Shown: positions 23,608 through 33,760 of the stretch, in pieces | Numbering within the stretch: position 1 is the first letter of the stretch | Layout: the number at the start of each line of letters is the position of its first letter | Source: Branchiostoma floridae | Lineage: Eukaryota; Chordata; Leptocardii; Amphioxiformes; Branchiostomatidae | Length of the DNA stretch: 64,000 bases | Direction of reading: 5' to 3' | NCBI RefSeq assembly: GCF_000003815.2 | Contig: NC_049991.1 | Location: 15,148,202-15,212,201, forward strand | Made by a program: the position numbers and the translations under genes | The notes under the pieces: model-generated | Told to the model about the DNA's origin: nothing | Database searches by the model: none | Seen by the model: the letters and a program-made list of their open reading frames with translations, nothing else

Positions 23608-23880
23608 ATCCCTGTAGCTCAATTGGTAGCGGCCTGATAGTCGAGCTCCTGGCCATGGTTCTAGTTAGTTGATAATTCGAAAGTAATAAGAACCCCAGTT
23701 CAATCCTTGATCGGTATGGCATCTCGTTTTGGGCTGCACCGCTTTTAAGAGAAGGTGTTCCAGGCAAGTTGAATGGGAAGGGCTGGCAACCCCAACCTGT
23801 AAAAAATATGCCCTGCTATACAGAGACAGCAAGGAAAACTGCCCATGTACCACTAGCTAGGCACTACACGGGGCAAAACG
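23608..23880 (+). mobile_element. tRNA-derived SINE, second family
   Basis: The box A-like CTGTAGCTCAATTGGTAGCG and a box B-like CCCAGTTCAATCC are followed by a tRNA-unrelated body (GGCATCTCGTTTTGGGCTGC, AAAAAATATGCCCTGCT). The same layout is present at 61345-61690. The boxes are separated by an insertion, so this is not a functional tRNA. Confidence 0.7.
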
Positions 23881-24365
23881 AACGAGCGATCCATTGCCGT
23901 CTGTCCGTAAATGGAAGACACTTACGAGTAAATTGCCAAATTTACTTCGGGAACTTTAAAATTCCATGTGTGGGACGACATTTACAGAAGGAGCGCGGCC
24001 ATGGCTTTGTTCCGCGGTGTGTACTGTAACGACGCCAGCTTTTAGGCGGTCATTACCTGAGAGCAAAATGGTCGTCTTGTAAAGTGCAGTACGGGGAAAC
24101 TGACAGCGTGTAACTCCGAATCAAACTGTGGGTCACGACAGGGTCGCCATTTTGCCGAGTCGAGCTGAAACAAATTGTGAGAAGACGGATCTGCGGTAAC
24201 AGCCGTGCTGACAGGAGGTCATCTTTTCTGTACAAGTAACGGGCAATATCTCCACAGGAGGGAGTAAACTGAGTACAAGTTCAGACATGTGTGCAGAAGT
24301 GTCGAACGACAACTGCTGATTCAAAGGTTGATGTATAAAACCATTGATAGACAACTGAAAGAAAG

Positions 24366-24440
24366 ATATGATGAATGAATCAATGAAGACCTGTGTTGTA
24401 CATAGATACCAACTGGGTTAAGTACAGGTCACAACAAAAG
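24366..24440 (-). mobile_element. LINE-like 3' tail
   Basis: On the minus strand it reads TGTGACCTGTACTTAACCCA...GTCTTCATTGATTCATTCAT. The same segment is at 40830-40935 with AATAAA and a clean (CATT)n tail, as expected for a CR1/L2-type 3' end. Here the tail is degenerate. Confidence 0.6.
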
Positions 24441-24640
24441 AATTTATGAATTTAAAAATGTGTATATATTGTCAAGCTACTTCTTCCTGCACCATGGCGT
24501 AATGGTGTCGTCTGAACTAAGTGGACAAGACAGAGCAAATCGAGAGATGACCATTATGTGTGTGCCTGTATTTACCACCAATGAATGGCCACTTCTTTAC
24601 AAACTAATAATATTCTGAACAGCATATTTTCACCTTCGAG

Positions 24641-24676
24641 GTTTGTTTGTTTGTTTGTTTGTTTGTTTGTTTGTTT
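24641..24676. repeat. (TTTG)n microsatellite
   Basis: Nine uninterrupted GTTT units. Confidence 0.95.
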
Positions 24677-24948
24677 TAGGAAGGTACTATGAGCCTCGTG
24701 ACTCGACGAGGATCAGAGAAACGTTATTCTTTCTAAGTTGAAAACGTTTCCAGCCAGTGCGTATTGTAGCCTTTGAAGAGAAGATTTCACGTCTTCTACA
24801 AGAGTTGAAAACGTCGACGTCTGTCATAGTATGGACACGGTCGCTTCCATCTTTACAAAACTTCCAAAGCTCTTGCATTAGCCAGAGATGGATCTTATTA
24901 TGACTTCCGCTGCCATTTATAGACCACTAAGTCTGTTGCCTACGCTAG

Positions 24949-25254
24949 ATGACTGGTATATCATTCTATAGACAGTCCTCGTATGGTCTAGTCTGCGATG
25001 GCGGTACTTCATTCGCGTCGCACAAGCAATTAAGTTCAAAACCTTTACCTGATGCATTTGTACAGAAATCTGCAGATACAGACAACGTGAATCAACAAAA
25101 CCCCGGAGGATACGAACATTGCAGTTTAAGTGTCCCTCTCACGACGCCAAAATCTTCTGACAACCTAAAATGTAAGGTCGATGAGCAGGGAAGAGTTACG
25201 AACATTTCCTGCCACTTTTCAATTCCTGGTGGGTTGAAAAAGATTGAGACTTGA
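24949..25254 (+). CDS. Open frame of unknown function (doubtful)
   Basis: A 101-codon frame with balanced composition (several Cys, Ser/Pro/Lys-rich, ending IPGGLKKIET) that looks less AT-driven than most open frames here. There is no recognised domain, signal peptide or membrane segment. No convincing acceptor or donor; a CTATAGACAG acceptor-like site lies just inside its start (ends at 24974). It could be an exon remnant or chance. Confidence 0.15.
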   Translation: MTGISFYRQSSYGLVCDGGTSFASHKQLSSKPLPDAFVQKSADTDNVNQQNPGGYEHCSLSVPLTTPKSSDNLKCKVDEQGRVTNISCHFSIPGGLKKIET

Positions 25255-25639
25255 CGAGACGGAAATCCTAGAATTCAGTTTCGTAAATCCTACAGCTAAA
25301 CTTAAGATAACTCACAAGTCTCAACGGAGCTGCGAGGATTTAAGTAGGAAGTCAAGGTGGGCTTGTTGGAACCTCGGGAGGTTGACTTCTTATCGTGGAT
25401 CGGAGTGACAAATTGTTGCCAATGAAAACACAGACGTGGCGACTTCAGAGAGAGAGATGATTGGCCCACCAGGAAAAGATGGATAAACGCTTAAAATTGT
25501 ATTGAAGTTTGCAAGAGTTGGAACTACATTGTCTTACATAATTCAGAAACTAGATTGTTCCATGGATGATTGCAGTAACCCAATTTAGCTGCGGGCGAAT
25601 TTCCTCTGAGACTTATCAAGCAAGTCCTGGCAAGCTTCC

Positions 25640-26252
25640 TGCAGCAGAATATGGCGCTTCCGATTAGATAAAGTCGTGTTCGTAGGGAGCTGAATGACAA
25701 AAACAAAACAAGCCTTCTTAGAATCGGTTCTTAGTTCCGGGAATCAACGACGAATTTTGAATTCTAGCACTTGGAAAATTAGAATATGACGCTTCAGATT
25801 AGATAAAGTCGTGTAGGGAGAATAAAAAAAACAGACCTTCTCAGAATCGGTTCTTAGTTCCGGGAATCCACGACGAATTTTGAATTCTAGCACTTGGAAA
25901 ATTAGAATATGACGCTTCAGATTAGATAAAGTCGTGTAGGGAGAATAAAAAAAACAGACCTTCTCAGAATCGGTTCTTAGTTCCGGGAATCCACGACGAA
26001 TTTCAAGCACTTGGCAAATTAGAATATGGCGCATCAGATTAGATAAACTCGTGTGGGGAGAATGACAAAAACAAGCCTTCTTAGAATCGGTTCTTAGTTC
26101 AGGGAATCAACGACGAATTTCTAGCTCTTGGAAAATTAGCAGTTGGTGCTTCAGGTTAGATAAAGTCGTGTAGGGCGGTTAATGACAAATAAAAACAAAT
26201 TCTCCGAATCGATTCTAAGTTCCGGGAATCCACGACGAATTTCTAGCACTTG
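25640..26252. repeat. Tandem array, about 120-bp unit, five copies
   Basis: The landmark GCTTC(A/C)GATTAGATAAA(G/C)TCGTGT occurs at 25656, 25791, 25914, 26031 and 26148, giving spacings of 135, 123, 117 and 117 bp. Copies 2 and 3 are almost identical, including TTGAATTCTAGCACTTGG. The 96-codon minus-strand frame over it is a repeat artefact. Confidence 0.95.
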
Positions 26253-26852
26253 GCCCCCTAGTTGACATATTCCATCAACGTTAATGTCACTAAGATCTGT
26301 ACAAAGCTAAGGAAATGCACATATGTATGGGGTTGTGCTGCGATGTTGCCGATAACGTTGGAAGTATTCAGTTTTATGTGCGTATTCTGCTGTATGTTTT
26401 CAGCATCGCCGCATAAAATGATGGAATTAAAGATGTTTGAAAGGAGATGATGTTGTATTTTGTTGTATTGATTTTTATATCATCATCATGTATCGGTAAC
26501 AGAGTCTAACCTGTAGTACCGCTCCAGACCGCTGGGAAATGTTTACAATACGATCAAAACGCCCGTCGACGCCCTTCTTTAAAATGGGGAATAGTGCAAG
26601 AGTCAAAGGGGTTTGTTATACATGTCTTAAGATGTTTGAACAATGCAACTGCCTGAAACAAAGATGATAATCTTTTGAATTATAAACCATACATGCCAAT
26701 TCCCTGATGACTTTAACCAATTCAACCCATATTATCTACATTGCAGGTTATGAAACACTCTTTGAAGGCAGTGCAAAACCACCTCTTGAATACATAGTTA
26801 AGCATCCAATAGACCAAGGACTAAGTAAGCCACGGATCTAGAATGTTTTATA

Positions 26853-26916
26853 CATGGTAGCTTTGACGCAAAAATTCGGCGCGTGTAAAGACCGACATTC
26901 CGTCAAAGCTACTATG
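26853..26916. other. Hairpin with 16-bp stem
   Basis: CATGGTAGCTTTGACG at 26853-26868 pairs with CGTCAAAGCTACTATG at 26901-26916 (one mismatch); the loop is 32 bases. It may be a small foldback remnant. Confidence 0.7.
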
Positions 26917-27039
26917 CACAAAATACTAATGGATCTGAATCATTGCAAAATTTACTCGGTCAGCGGATATTGGAGAGTTCTTTTACACGACCAGTACTAT
27001 CTCTGACCTGCTTTTTACGGTTTCAATGTCACTCAGACA

Positions 27040-27380
27040 CATGGCTCTAGCCAGCGTCCATTTTTCCGTCAATTGGCGGAAATTTGCTGCATGTGACGGA
27101 AAGAATTTAAAACCAATCCGTCAGCCTTGACGGACAAAAATCCTTGGTGGAAGCTACAGGCAGCTTGGGGACGCCGTCCGCAGCCGTAAAAGCCACACAC
27201 TGTTTGTTTTGCTATTGTTATGATTGCTGACAATGTGTGTCGGCGCCCTTTCGCATACGATAATCTCATTAAAAAACCGTTTTTCAAGGTCTCAGTTCAG
27301 TCTCTCTAAGTCCTGGAATAGTGTTTTCGTGACAATGGGAATCGGCTGACGGAAAAAAATTTGAGCTGGCTAGAGCCCTG
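27040..27380. mobile_element. hAT-like MITE with 8-bp target duplication
   Basis: The termini are CATGGCTCTAGCCAGC and, inverted, CAGGGCTCTAGCTC-type (GCTGGCTAGAGCCCTG). The exact 8-mer CTCAGACA flanks it at 27032-27039 and 27381-27388. A CAGGG-type end plus an 8-bp duplication is the hAT signature. The 341-bp interior has CCGTCA/TGACGG subterminal repeats and no transposase, so it is non-autonomous. Confidence 0.88.
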
Positions 27381-27388
27381 CTCAGACA

Positions 27389-29097
27389 ACTTCCTCAGAG
27401 CTTACTGCAGGAGTTCTGCTTCTCGCCGCTATATGTAGCCGATGTAGTAGGCGCTTTTGCGACGAGAACACAACCCCACACTTGGCTTAGTTTGTGAACT
27501 TAAGCATTGAACCCTAATCTAGTCAGACTCCACCTTTCAATGAGGACCCCTATTGATTTAAATTATTATTGCCGCTGCTGGGTGTGGTTTACCTGCAATC
27601 TTATTTTTAGTCGTTAGGGGAAGCTTTTGAGCAACATGTGAACGACGCACCATTTAGGCGCAGGTGTCTTGGTGCTGATTTATGATGACGAAACGAATAA
27701 GGAATGCATCAGAATAAGGAAACGTTGGAATCATCGATATCGTGTCCAAAACAATGTCCTATCCGTGACCTAAATGGTGGACACAACAGTTTACTCATCG
27801 ATTTATTTTTTGACTTTTCATAAGATGTCAGGTGCAAAGTAATAAAATGCGTTCAATACCAAACGAAAGTCAAGACTTTCTTTTCAACGTATACCCTCCT
27901 CGGTTTATTTCGTAAATGTCAAAGTTACATTGTTCTAGTAACTCTTCACAGTACCCCCCCCCCCCCCCTTCCAAGCCAACTTCAATCCTGACGTAGACAA
28001 CATTTAGATCCAAAATTCATCTTTGAGCTTTCCTCAGGTCCGGACGAATTTCCGCAGCGTCGTCATTACTTGTGCGTATGAAATGAGATGAAATATTCCT
28101 CCTACTACTAACGACGTTACATCGCACGAGGATGGATGACTTTAATCTCCGCACAACGTCAGGGTGACCCGGAAGTTCAAGGACTTTGGTTTTCCTAGTA
28201 CCAGCCAATCATTGGAATTCAGGGACACAGTACTGTTCAACATCAGAGCTATATAGATATATTTCCTCGAATTTTCAAGGGGGTTTGTTTCATTCGCAGA
28301 TGTAATACTCAGTGATGTCTAGATATATATAAATGTGTACATGATTACTTTGCATTTTGAGTTGTTTTAGCCACCTGACTTACACAAAAATTATTGCCAA
28401 GTTCACTGTTAATCAGAGGTTTTATCTGTCGAACCATAAGCGTGTCTAATGATGCAGTGGGCAAAATAACAATAATTAATGATTAGTTCACAATCACACT
28501 GCTTGGAATAGAAAAGGGTCAACCAGAGACAATTTCCTTTATGCCAAGATGGTGTTTAAGATGAATTTTGTTTTCTAATGACATGTCCCGTCTATATTGT
28601 AGATAGACCTTCATTGATGAATATGATCACATGTGAATCTAGTACAACCTTGACAAGGACATACACTGACATTTGCAATGTAGGTTTTCCTCTTGCTCGC
28701 ATTGTTATACTGTTCAAATACCACATCTAAAAGTCTTCTACAGCAACAGCCTCTTTCCTCGGGCTGCAGCCAAACTATGGAGCTTTCTGGATGAAAACTG
28801 TCGTTCATTGCCTAGAATTGGTCAAATGTCCTTACAATCAACAAATATATTTTAAAAAAGAACCCATATATGTTTTTGGTACTCGACACATCAGAACTTA
28901 AACATGCATATTACACACGACAGGGGAAAAGAGAAAATCATCTCTCATGGAATTATTGCATCTTGTACGAGTAGTTGTGGATTCGACCACCACATTTTTG
29001 TCTTCAGGAACATCCAGTGTCAGTGATACCAGTCTACTAGATGTATGCTAAGTATGTAAGGCATGCTTTGGAAATAAAATCATTTCTATTGGCGCAA
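27389..29097. other. No gene; poly-C tract at 27954-27968
   Basis: Fifteen consecutive C on the plus strand. Otherwise AT-rich with short frames only. Confidence 0.5.
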
Positions 29098-29338
29098 CAA
29101 AAGTACAGCAACTTTCTGTCTATAGCTACTACTTATAGTACATATAAATAGACATATATGAATATCTATTCATAACAAGATATGAATAAGTCAACATATT
29201 GAGTCTAGCGTTTCATTTACACTATTGGTTCTAAGATATAACATTCTTTGATCTATTTGTACACAGTAAGGGTTATCGCCTCCCAGAATTTAGTTGAATT
29301 TATCTATCGAACGGAAAGTAGCAAATTCTTTAGAGTAA
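29098..29338 (+). repeat. Dispersed 240-bp repeat (family D), copy 1
   Basis: Colinear with 59695-59945: AAGTACAGC, ATATGAATATCTAT, AGTCAACATATTGAGTCTAG, TCATTTACACTATTGGTTCT, GGGTTATCGCCTCCCAGAAT and TTGAATTTATCTATCGAAC are all shared. No terminal inverted repeats were noticed, so it is perhaps part of a longer retroelement. Confidence 0.8.
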
Positions 29339-30114
29339 AAGGGCATTGGGTACATTGAGGCAATCACTTGCTGTTTGCTTGTCGTTCGCACGGTGGCAGT
29401 AGTAGTAGTTATGCGAAACATTTGTCGTCCATTGGTGCCTCAGATTAGCATTGAAGTCCACGGTTACAGGCCAATTTCCTCGAGAATTAAGGCAAATAAC
29501 ATGATAACACCTTTTCCACACGCCTGCGATGATGTCCTGAGCACGTAAGGCCAGTTTACGGGCGGACACTGTCCGAACGAGCCGGTACGGGCAGACTGCC
29601 AGACAAACTTCGATGACAGACCAGCCATAAACCTGTCTTTTATGTTTCCTGTCTTCATTCTTTCCAGGTGTGATTATGTCTTTTACGGGTCCTCCGTCAT
29701 ATCCACGGCTACAAAACCCCGCCCGTTTGAAGCCAGCCTCTCATAGGAACACAAAAACGACCCTTTTATATCTCGGAGGAGCGCCTATGACGCCAATGTG
29801 CTATTTGGATATCCCACTGACGTCATCATCTTCCTCTTAGGCAGGACATTTGCTATTTCAGACCCGTTATTATTTCACAGACGTGGCAATATTTCCGCTC
29901 CCCATACGACAGCCGGTGGGTATGCAGGAATGACTGCTAGTGTTATCCCGACAATGGCGACATATTCTCATCCGTTTGGGACGATGGATGGCTGTGTTAT
30001 TTCGGGTGCTTATGAGCATATTTAGTTTCTGATACATGTGTGATGTGAATATGGTGAAGCAAGATACATTATTCGGCTATTGAACTACTTGAGTCGGTAT
30101 GAAAGGTGTGTGTT
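29339..30114. other. No gene recognised
   Basis: The frames of 60-80 codons overlap on both strands, and none resembles a family I know. Confidence 0.4.
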
Positions 30115-30282
30115 TGTGGAGGGTTTTTTTAAACATTGGGTAACAACAGAACAAGGTCACACACCAGGCAGCCCCAAATCAAAATAGATTTTCGAATTCG
30201 TCTTTCCAACACTTAACTTCATTTACAATTCACCTAGAGGTTCTGAAATATGCTGGTAAAAATGGACAGACAGACAGACACA
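30115..30282. repeat. Dispersed retroelement-like segment leading into a CA tail
   Basis: AACAAGGTCACACACCAGGC, AGCCCCAAATCAAAATAGA, CGTCTTTCCAACACTTAAC and GACAGACAGACAC follow the same block order as 34905-35160. The CA microsatellite that follows may have grown from its tail. Confidence 0.65.
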
Positions 30283-30298
30283 CACAAACTCACACACG

Positions 30299-30362
<64 letters not shown>

Positions 30363-30523
30363 AACACACACACACAAACACACACACGAACACACAAACA
30401 TACACACAAACACACACACGAACACACAAACACACACACACACAAACACACACACGAACACACAAACATACACACAAACACACACACGCACACATATGCT
30501 CACGTTCACACAAACATGCACAC
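30283..30523. repeat. (CA)n microsatellite with AAAC/GAAC variants
   Basis: About 240 bp of ACACAC with regular ACAAAC, ACGAAC and ATACAC variants, including a repeated higher-order block. Cys/Val and Thr/His frames of up to 148 codons across it are artefacts. Confidence 0.95.
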
Positions 30524-30743
30524 GTGGCGTCGGGCGTGGCGTAACTGGTAGAGCTTTCGGCTCGGAATCTCTGGGTCCTGAGTTCGATCCCCATCGTGTC
30601 CCCGACGTTGTGCCCTTGGGAAAGGCACTTTACACGACTTTCCTTCTGTCTGTACCGTGTATGTGGCATTGTTAATATAAGTTACAAAAACTTGAGTGCA
30701 GTGCCACATCGTCCTCGTCTGTCCAAAAGCAAATAGAAAAAAA
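30524..30743 (+). mobile_element. tRNA-derived SINE with 12-bp target duplication
   Basis: The head has box A-like GTAACTGGTAGAG and box B-like GAGTTCGATCC. The middle has TTGGGAAAGGCACTTTACAC, shared with 5421. The end is A-rich. AAACATGCACAC occurs exactly at 30512-30523 and 30744-30755. The element landed in the CA microsatellite, which resumes after it. The clean duplication indicates a fairly recent insertion. Confidence 0.88.
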
Positions 30744-30755
30744 AAACATGCACAC

Positions 30756-31136
30756 ACACACACGCACAAACACATATGTTCACGCACACCACAAACAATA
30801 CCCTCATTGCTCAAGGTAATTACTATTAATGATAATAATGTAATAGAATATGACATAACTTCCTGTCTGTGCATCATCAAGTAACAGCAGTGGTCCCAAG
30901 GCGATCCTCCTGACATTTCAGCTGATTTCGCTCTGCCGGTGAACCTGAAAAAGCTAAGTACATCATCGTTAAACTGCCAATAAGCAACACATTCCCTCAG
31001 ATTTGTTAAGCTTAGCTTTAGATTAATCTTGGTGTAATTGAAATGTTACTCACTTTTTCTATTAGCTGTTATGGGGAATGATTATATAAACGCATCAGAC
31101 CAGTTCCTACAACATCAACTCTTATATGTCAGAACT
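30756..31136. other. Remainder of CA tract, then non-coding
   Basis: Short CACACAC remnants to 30780, then AT-rich sequence with no gene. Confidence 0.5.
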
Positions 31137-31138
31137 TA

Positions 31139-31716
31139 CGATGGGCGTTCAATTAGTAATGACTCTGACTCATTTCCCATAGCAGGAGATTAATGAAACT
31201 TGGCACAGTTATTAGTCTTTCTCTTCATAGAAACCGCTCAGAGTTATGCATTTCTCCCATCGTTTGATGCAGCTCTGGACACCGTTTTTGGAGAACACCC
31301 CAGGTTGGTCCTCCAACAGATGCCTCATCAATGGCAGAAGAGGAACGACCAGGTCTGGGAGCTGTTTCCACAGACTTCCGGCCATGTTTGAATTCAGGAT
31401 GCCAGCGTTTTACAAGGTCATATGATGGGGCATCATCACCATAAGTTTCTTTCATTTCATCAAAAGTCTCCTTTGGTGTGCGTCCTTTCAAATACAAAAA
31501 CCGGATCACTGCGCGACACTCAACTGGCTCCATTTCACACCTGGTCCATTTCACACCTAACTCAGTTCAAACACCAGTAAATCAGAAACCACAATTAGTT
31601 CAGAGCTCTTTTTTGGAACATAAACTATAGAGATATGAATCATTACACATGCAAAATTCCATCTAGATCAAACAACTGGAAGTGGGTTAGAGTTATTACT
31701 TATTGAACGCCCCTCG
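31139..31716 (-). mobile_element. Internally deleted mariner element
   Basis: The terminal inverted repeats of about 41 bp begin CGATGGGCGTTCAATTAGTA on the left and CGAGGGGCGTTCAATAAGTA (inverted) on the right, with TA on both sides (31137-31138, 31717-31718), as expected for Tc1/mariner. The unit is 578 bp, less than half a full mariner (about 1.3 kb). The interior keeps the two ends of a transposase gene. Confidence 0.92.
31212..31533 (-). pseudogene. Mariner transposase remnant (N-terminal HTH joined to C-terminal tail)
   Basis: The minus strand starts MEPVECRAVIRFLYLKG (Met at 31533), the helix-turn-helix region of mariner transposases, and runs through the family's F-(x)n-GR-S-V-E-x-x-P-R-P-G-R segment and an SSSAIDEAS stretch. 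The DD34D catalytic domain is missing. After the junction near 31305-31330 a different frame encodes the C-terminal NGVQSCIKRWEKCITLSG block, ending in TAA at 31212-31214. The element is therefore internally deleted and frameshifted, and cannot make active transposase. In the N-terminal frame the ORF reads through to 31225. An in-frame Met at 31554 upstream is also possible. Confidence 0.9.
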
Positions 31717-31718
31717 TA

Positions 31719-32239
31719 CTTCATTTACAGTCCAAGATGGGTGCTTCAAAGTAAAAGGCATAACTATTCCTTATTTTTTTATGATCTGACATTAGGTACT
31801 TATCTGTCGGTACGTCCATCAGTTTATTGGTTATTTTGTACATCATGCAAACCGTGCATAGATAACTACGTTTGTGTATGCATATATGGGCAAAGACAAC
31901 GATGACGACGTTGTTGAACATCATGATACGTTTGACAGGAGCTTTTCACCAGGGCGTCGTAAATCGGTCTTTATGATTAGAGTGAAGACAAATCGATGCG
32001 GATGGTTTGGAGGAAACTTGAACCTGACGTTATTCATTTCCTCTCCGACCACGGAATCACAGTTCCGTTCATGATACGTGACATGGGCTTATTAGGGTCA
32101 TTTCAGCTTCAGAGGGGTCAGAGGACTGTTTGAAAGCTTGTTCGGCAAAATCTTTACATTGTGTACAGAAACAACGTATAAAATCTACACTATTCACTCC
32201 CTGTGACTGTGAGAAGCAACTGAAGACGATCGGTATGCA
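31719..32239. other. No gene recognised
   Basis: Short frames only; AT-rich. Confidence 0.45.
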
Positions 32240-32502
32240 TAAGACGGCGATTGCGTCGCGACCTTACTGCGACCTAAATTGGATTTATTTATTTATTGAG
32301 ATTCTCTAAATACAATGGAAGGTATTGCGGAACAGGTGTTTCTTGTTAGAAGATGCCTTTTGTGCAACAATCCACTTCACTAGTAAAATTATGAAATCAT
32401 AACCGGAAAAAAAACCACAATTTTTTTAATCTATGAAAGTCGTTGACCGCTCTGTAAAATCGCCCGCCCGCAGCGCAGTCGCTCATCCAGTGGATTGGGA
32501 GT
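32240..32502. mobile_element. PIF/Harbinger-like MITE family P, copy 4 (degenerate)
   Basis: GACGGCGATTGCGTC with ACTGCGACCTAAATTGGAT at the left and CGCAGCGCAGTCGCTCATCC and CAGTGGA at the right match family ends. The interior has diverged strongly. Confidence 0.5.
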
Positions 32503-32909
32503 GAAACATACGCAAGTTTGCGTTACGTACATTCACGATAACATAGGGAACGATCCATCTAACTTGACATTGCAATAAGGCATGATTCACCCATTGTGCC
32601 ATAATTATTTACACATTAACCGTAACAGCGGCAACAAAAATCAATATCACTGGAGCAATATAGCTGTCTATACAGCAGAGGATGACATAAAATGAACATA
32701 ACGTTCACTTATTACCTGATTGCAGCGGGGAAAATAGGGGCTGACAAACAAATCATTCATGTACCCAGTATAATTCCCCCTCTCTCTTCTATAATGTATG
32801 GATAAAGCTGAAGTTATGGGACGGCGATATGTGTTTGCTGTATCCTACTGAAATCACAGAAATGATAGGTATGACGTGAAGTAGTCAAGCTTCTGTAAAG
32901 CTTAAGTTC

Positions 32910-33285
32910 CAGTTCAAAATCGCTCACCTTGAGATCCTTCAAAAATGTGGTACTACAATCCTGTATCCAATCCTGAAACAGCGCAGTCTGCGCTGGTTGG
33001 GTCATGTGTACGGCATGGGGCACTTGCGTCTACCACACCGAATATTGTATGGCCAGCTGGCAGATGGCAAACGTGACAGGGGACGCCCTAAGCAAACCGT
33101 GCAAACCATGCAGGAGCAGAGCCGGACTAGTTGCAGACTGCAGAGCCCACTGGAACTGAACGTCCGTCAGAATGTAAAGGAACAAGAAGACAGTTTCAGT
33201 TGCACCGGTGTCCATCAGCGATGTTGCCCCGGCCGGGCTCAAAAGCCACAACTTTGGACTGCCGGAAACCAAGTGGGCACCCCTT
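32910..33285 (+). pseudogene. LINE reverse-transcriptase protein, decayed C-terminal end
   Basis: The frame LEILQKCGTTILYPILKQRS followed by LRWLGHVYGM, RLPHRILYGQLADGKR and RGRP is the hallmark C-terminal region of non-LTR retrotransposon ORF2 proteins, downstream of the reverse transcriptase. Further on, VKEQEDSFSCTGVHQRCC resembles the terminal Cys-containing zinc-finger-like tail. The reverse-transcriptase and endonuclease domains are absent, and the tail appears to need a frame change. It is a 5'-truncated, inactive copy. Confidence 0.8.
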
Positions 33286-33347
33286 GGTGTACCCACGGAT
33301 AGGTCCCGGTGTCTATATAGTACCGGGTCCAGGAATAACTTTAAGTC

Positions 33348-33433
33348 TACTCTCCAAGCAGAGGCTGAGTCGCGGAGATAGTAGTAGTCGGAAAATTTAC
33401 CGGCGCGTAAGAGGAGCGCACTATCTCCGCGTA
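33348..33433. mobile_element. Foldback MITE (family M), copy 3, short
   Basis: Starts TACTCTCCAAGCAGAGGCT like copies 1 and 2. The arms GCGGAGATAGT / ACTATCTCCGC pair. TTTAAGTC flanks it on both sides (33340-33347 and 33434-33441). The right terminus lacks the GGAGAGTA end of other copies, so the unit is rearranged or truncated. Confidence 0.75.
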
Positions 33434-33479
33434 TTTAAGTCCAACTTGAAATGAACCCGTGGCCCGACTGTACTCGTCC

Positions 33480-33760
33480 CTGGGGGCCATGAGGAGTTCA
33501 AACCCGAAGGTGAAAAAAAAACAGCCAGTGAACTGGCCGGCAGATCACCCCCCCCCCCCCCTTTCCAATTGGGACCGTAGACCAATGCATCGGTCACCTT
33601 CCCGATGTTTGCATTTCGCAGAAACATAAATTAAACGTGTTTTAAACGGGGCCATGTGGAAGTCAAATCCGAAAGCCTAATGCTTCGGTCACATTTCCAA
33701 ACCGGAGCCCGGTCATGATGTATGCACTTTGCAGAAACATAAATTAAACGTGTTTTTCAA
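33480..33760. repeat. Two-copy tandem duplication, about 113 bp
   Basis: GCAGAAACATAAATTAAACG recurs at 33618 and 33731, preceded by matching CGGTCAC(C/A)TT and TCAAA(C/T)CCGAA blocks. The left copy contains a 14-base poly-C tract (33548-33561). Confidence 0.75.

Noticed and set aside
25640-26252. CRISPR-like or satellite-coded array
   Set aside because: Units are contiguous and about 120 bp, without short direct repeats separated by unique spacers, and the context is animal.
30524-30600. Possible functional tRNA gene (box A and box B present)
   Set aside because: No cloverleaf with a paired acceptor stem. It is followed by a SINE body and bounded by a target duplication, so it is a tRNA-derived SINE head.
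30223-30669. 148-codon Cys/Val-rich frame and its complementary Thr/His-rich frame
   Set aside because: A direct translation of the (CA)n microsatellite plus the SINE.
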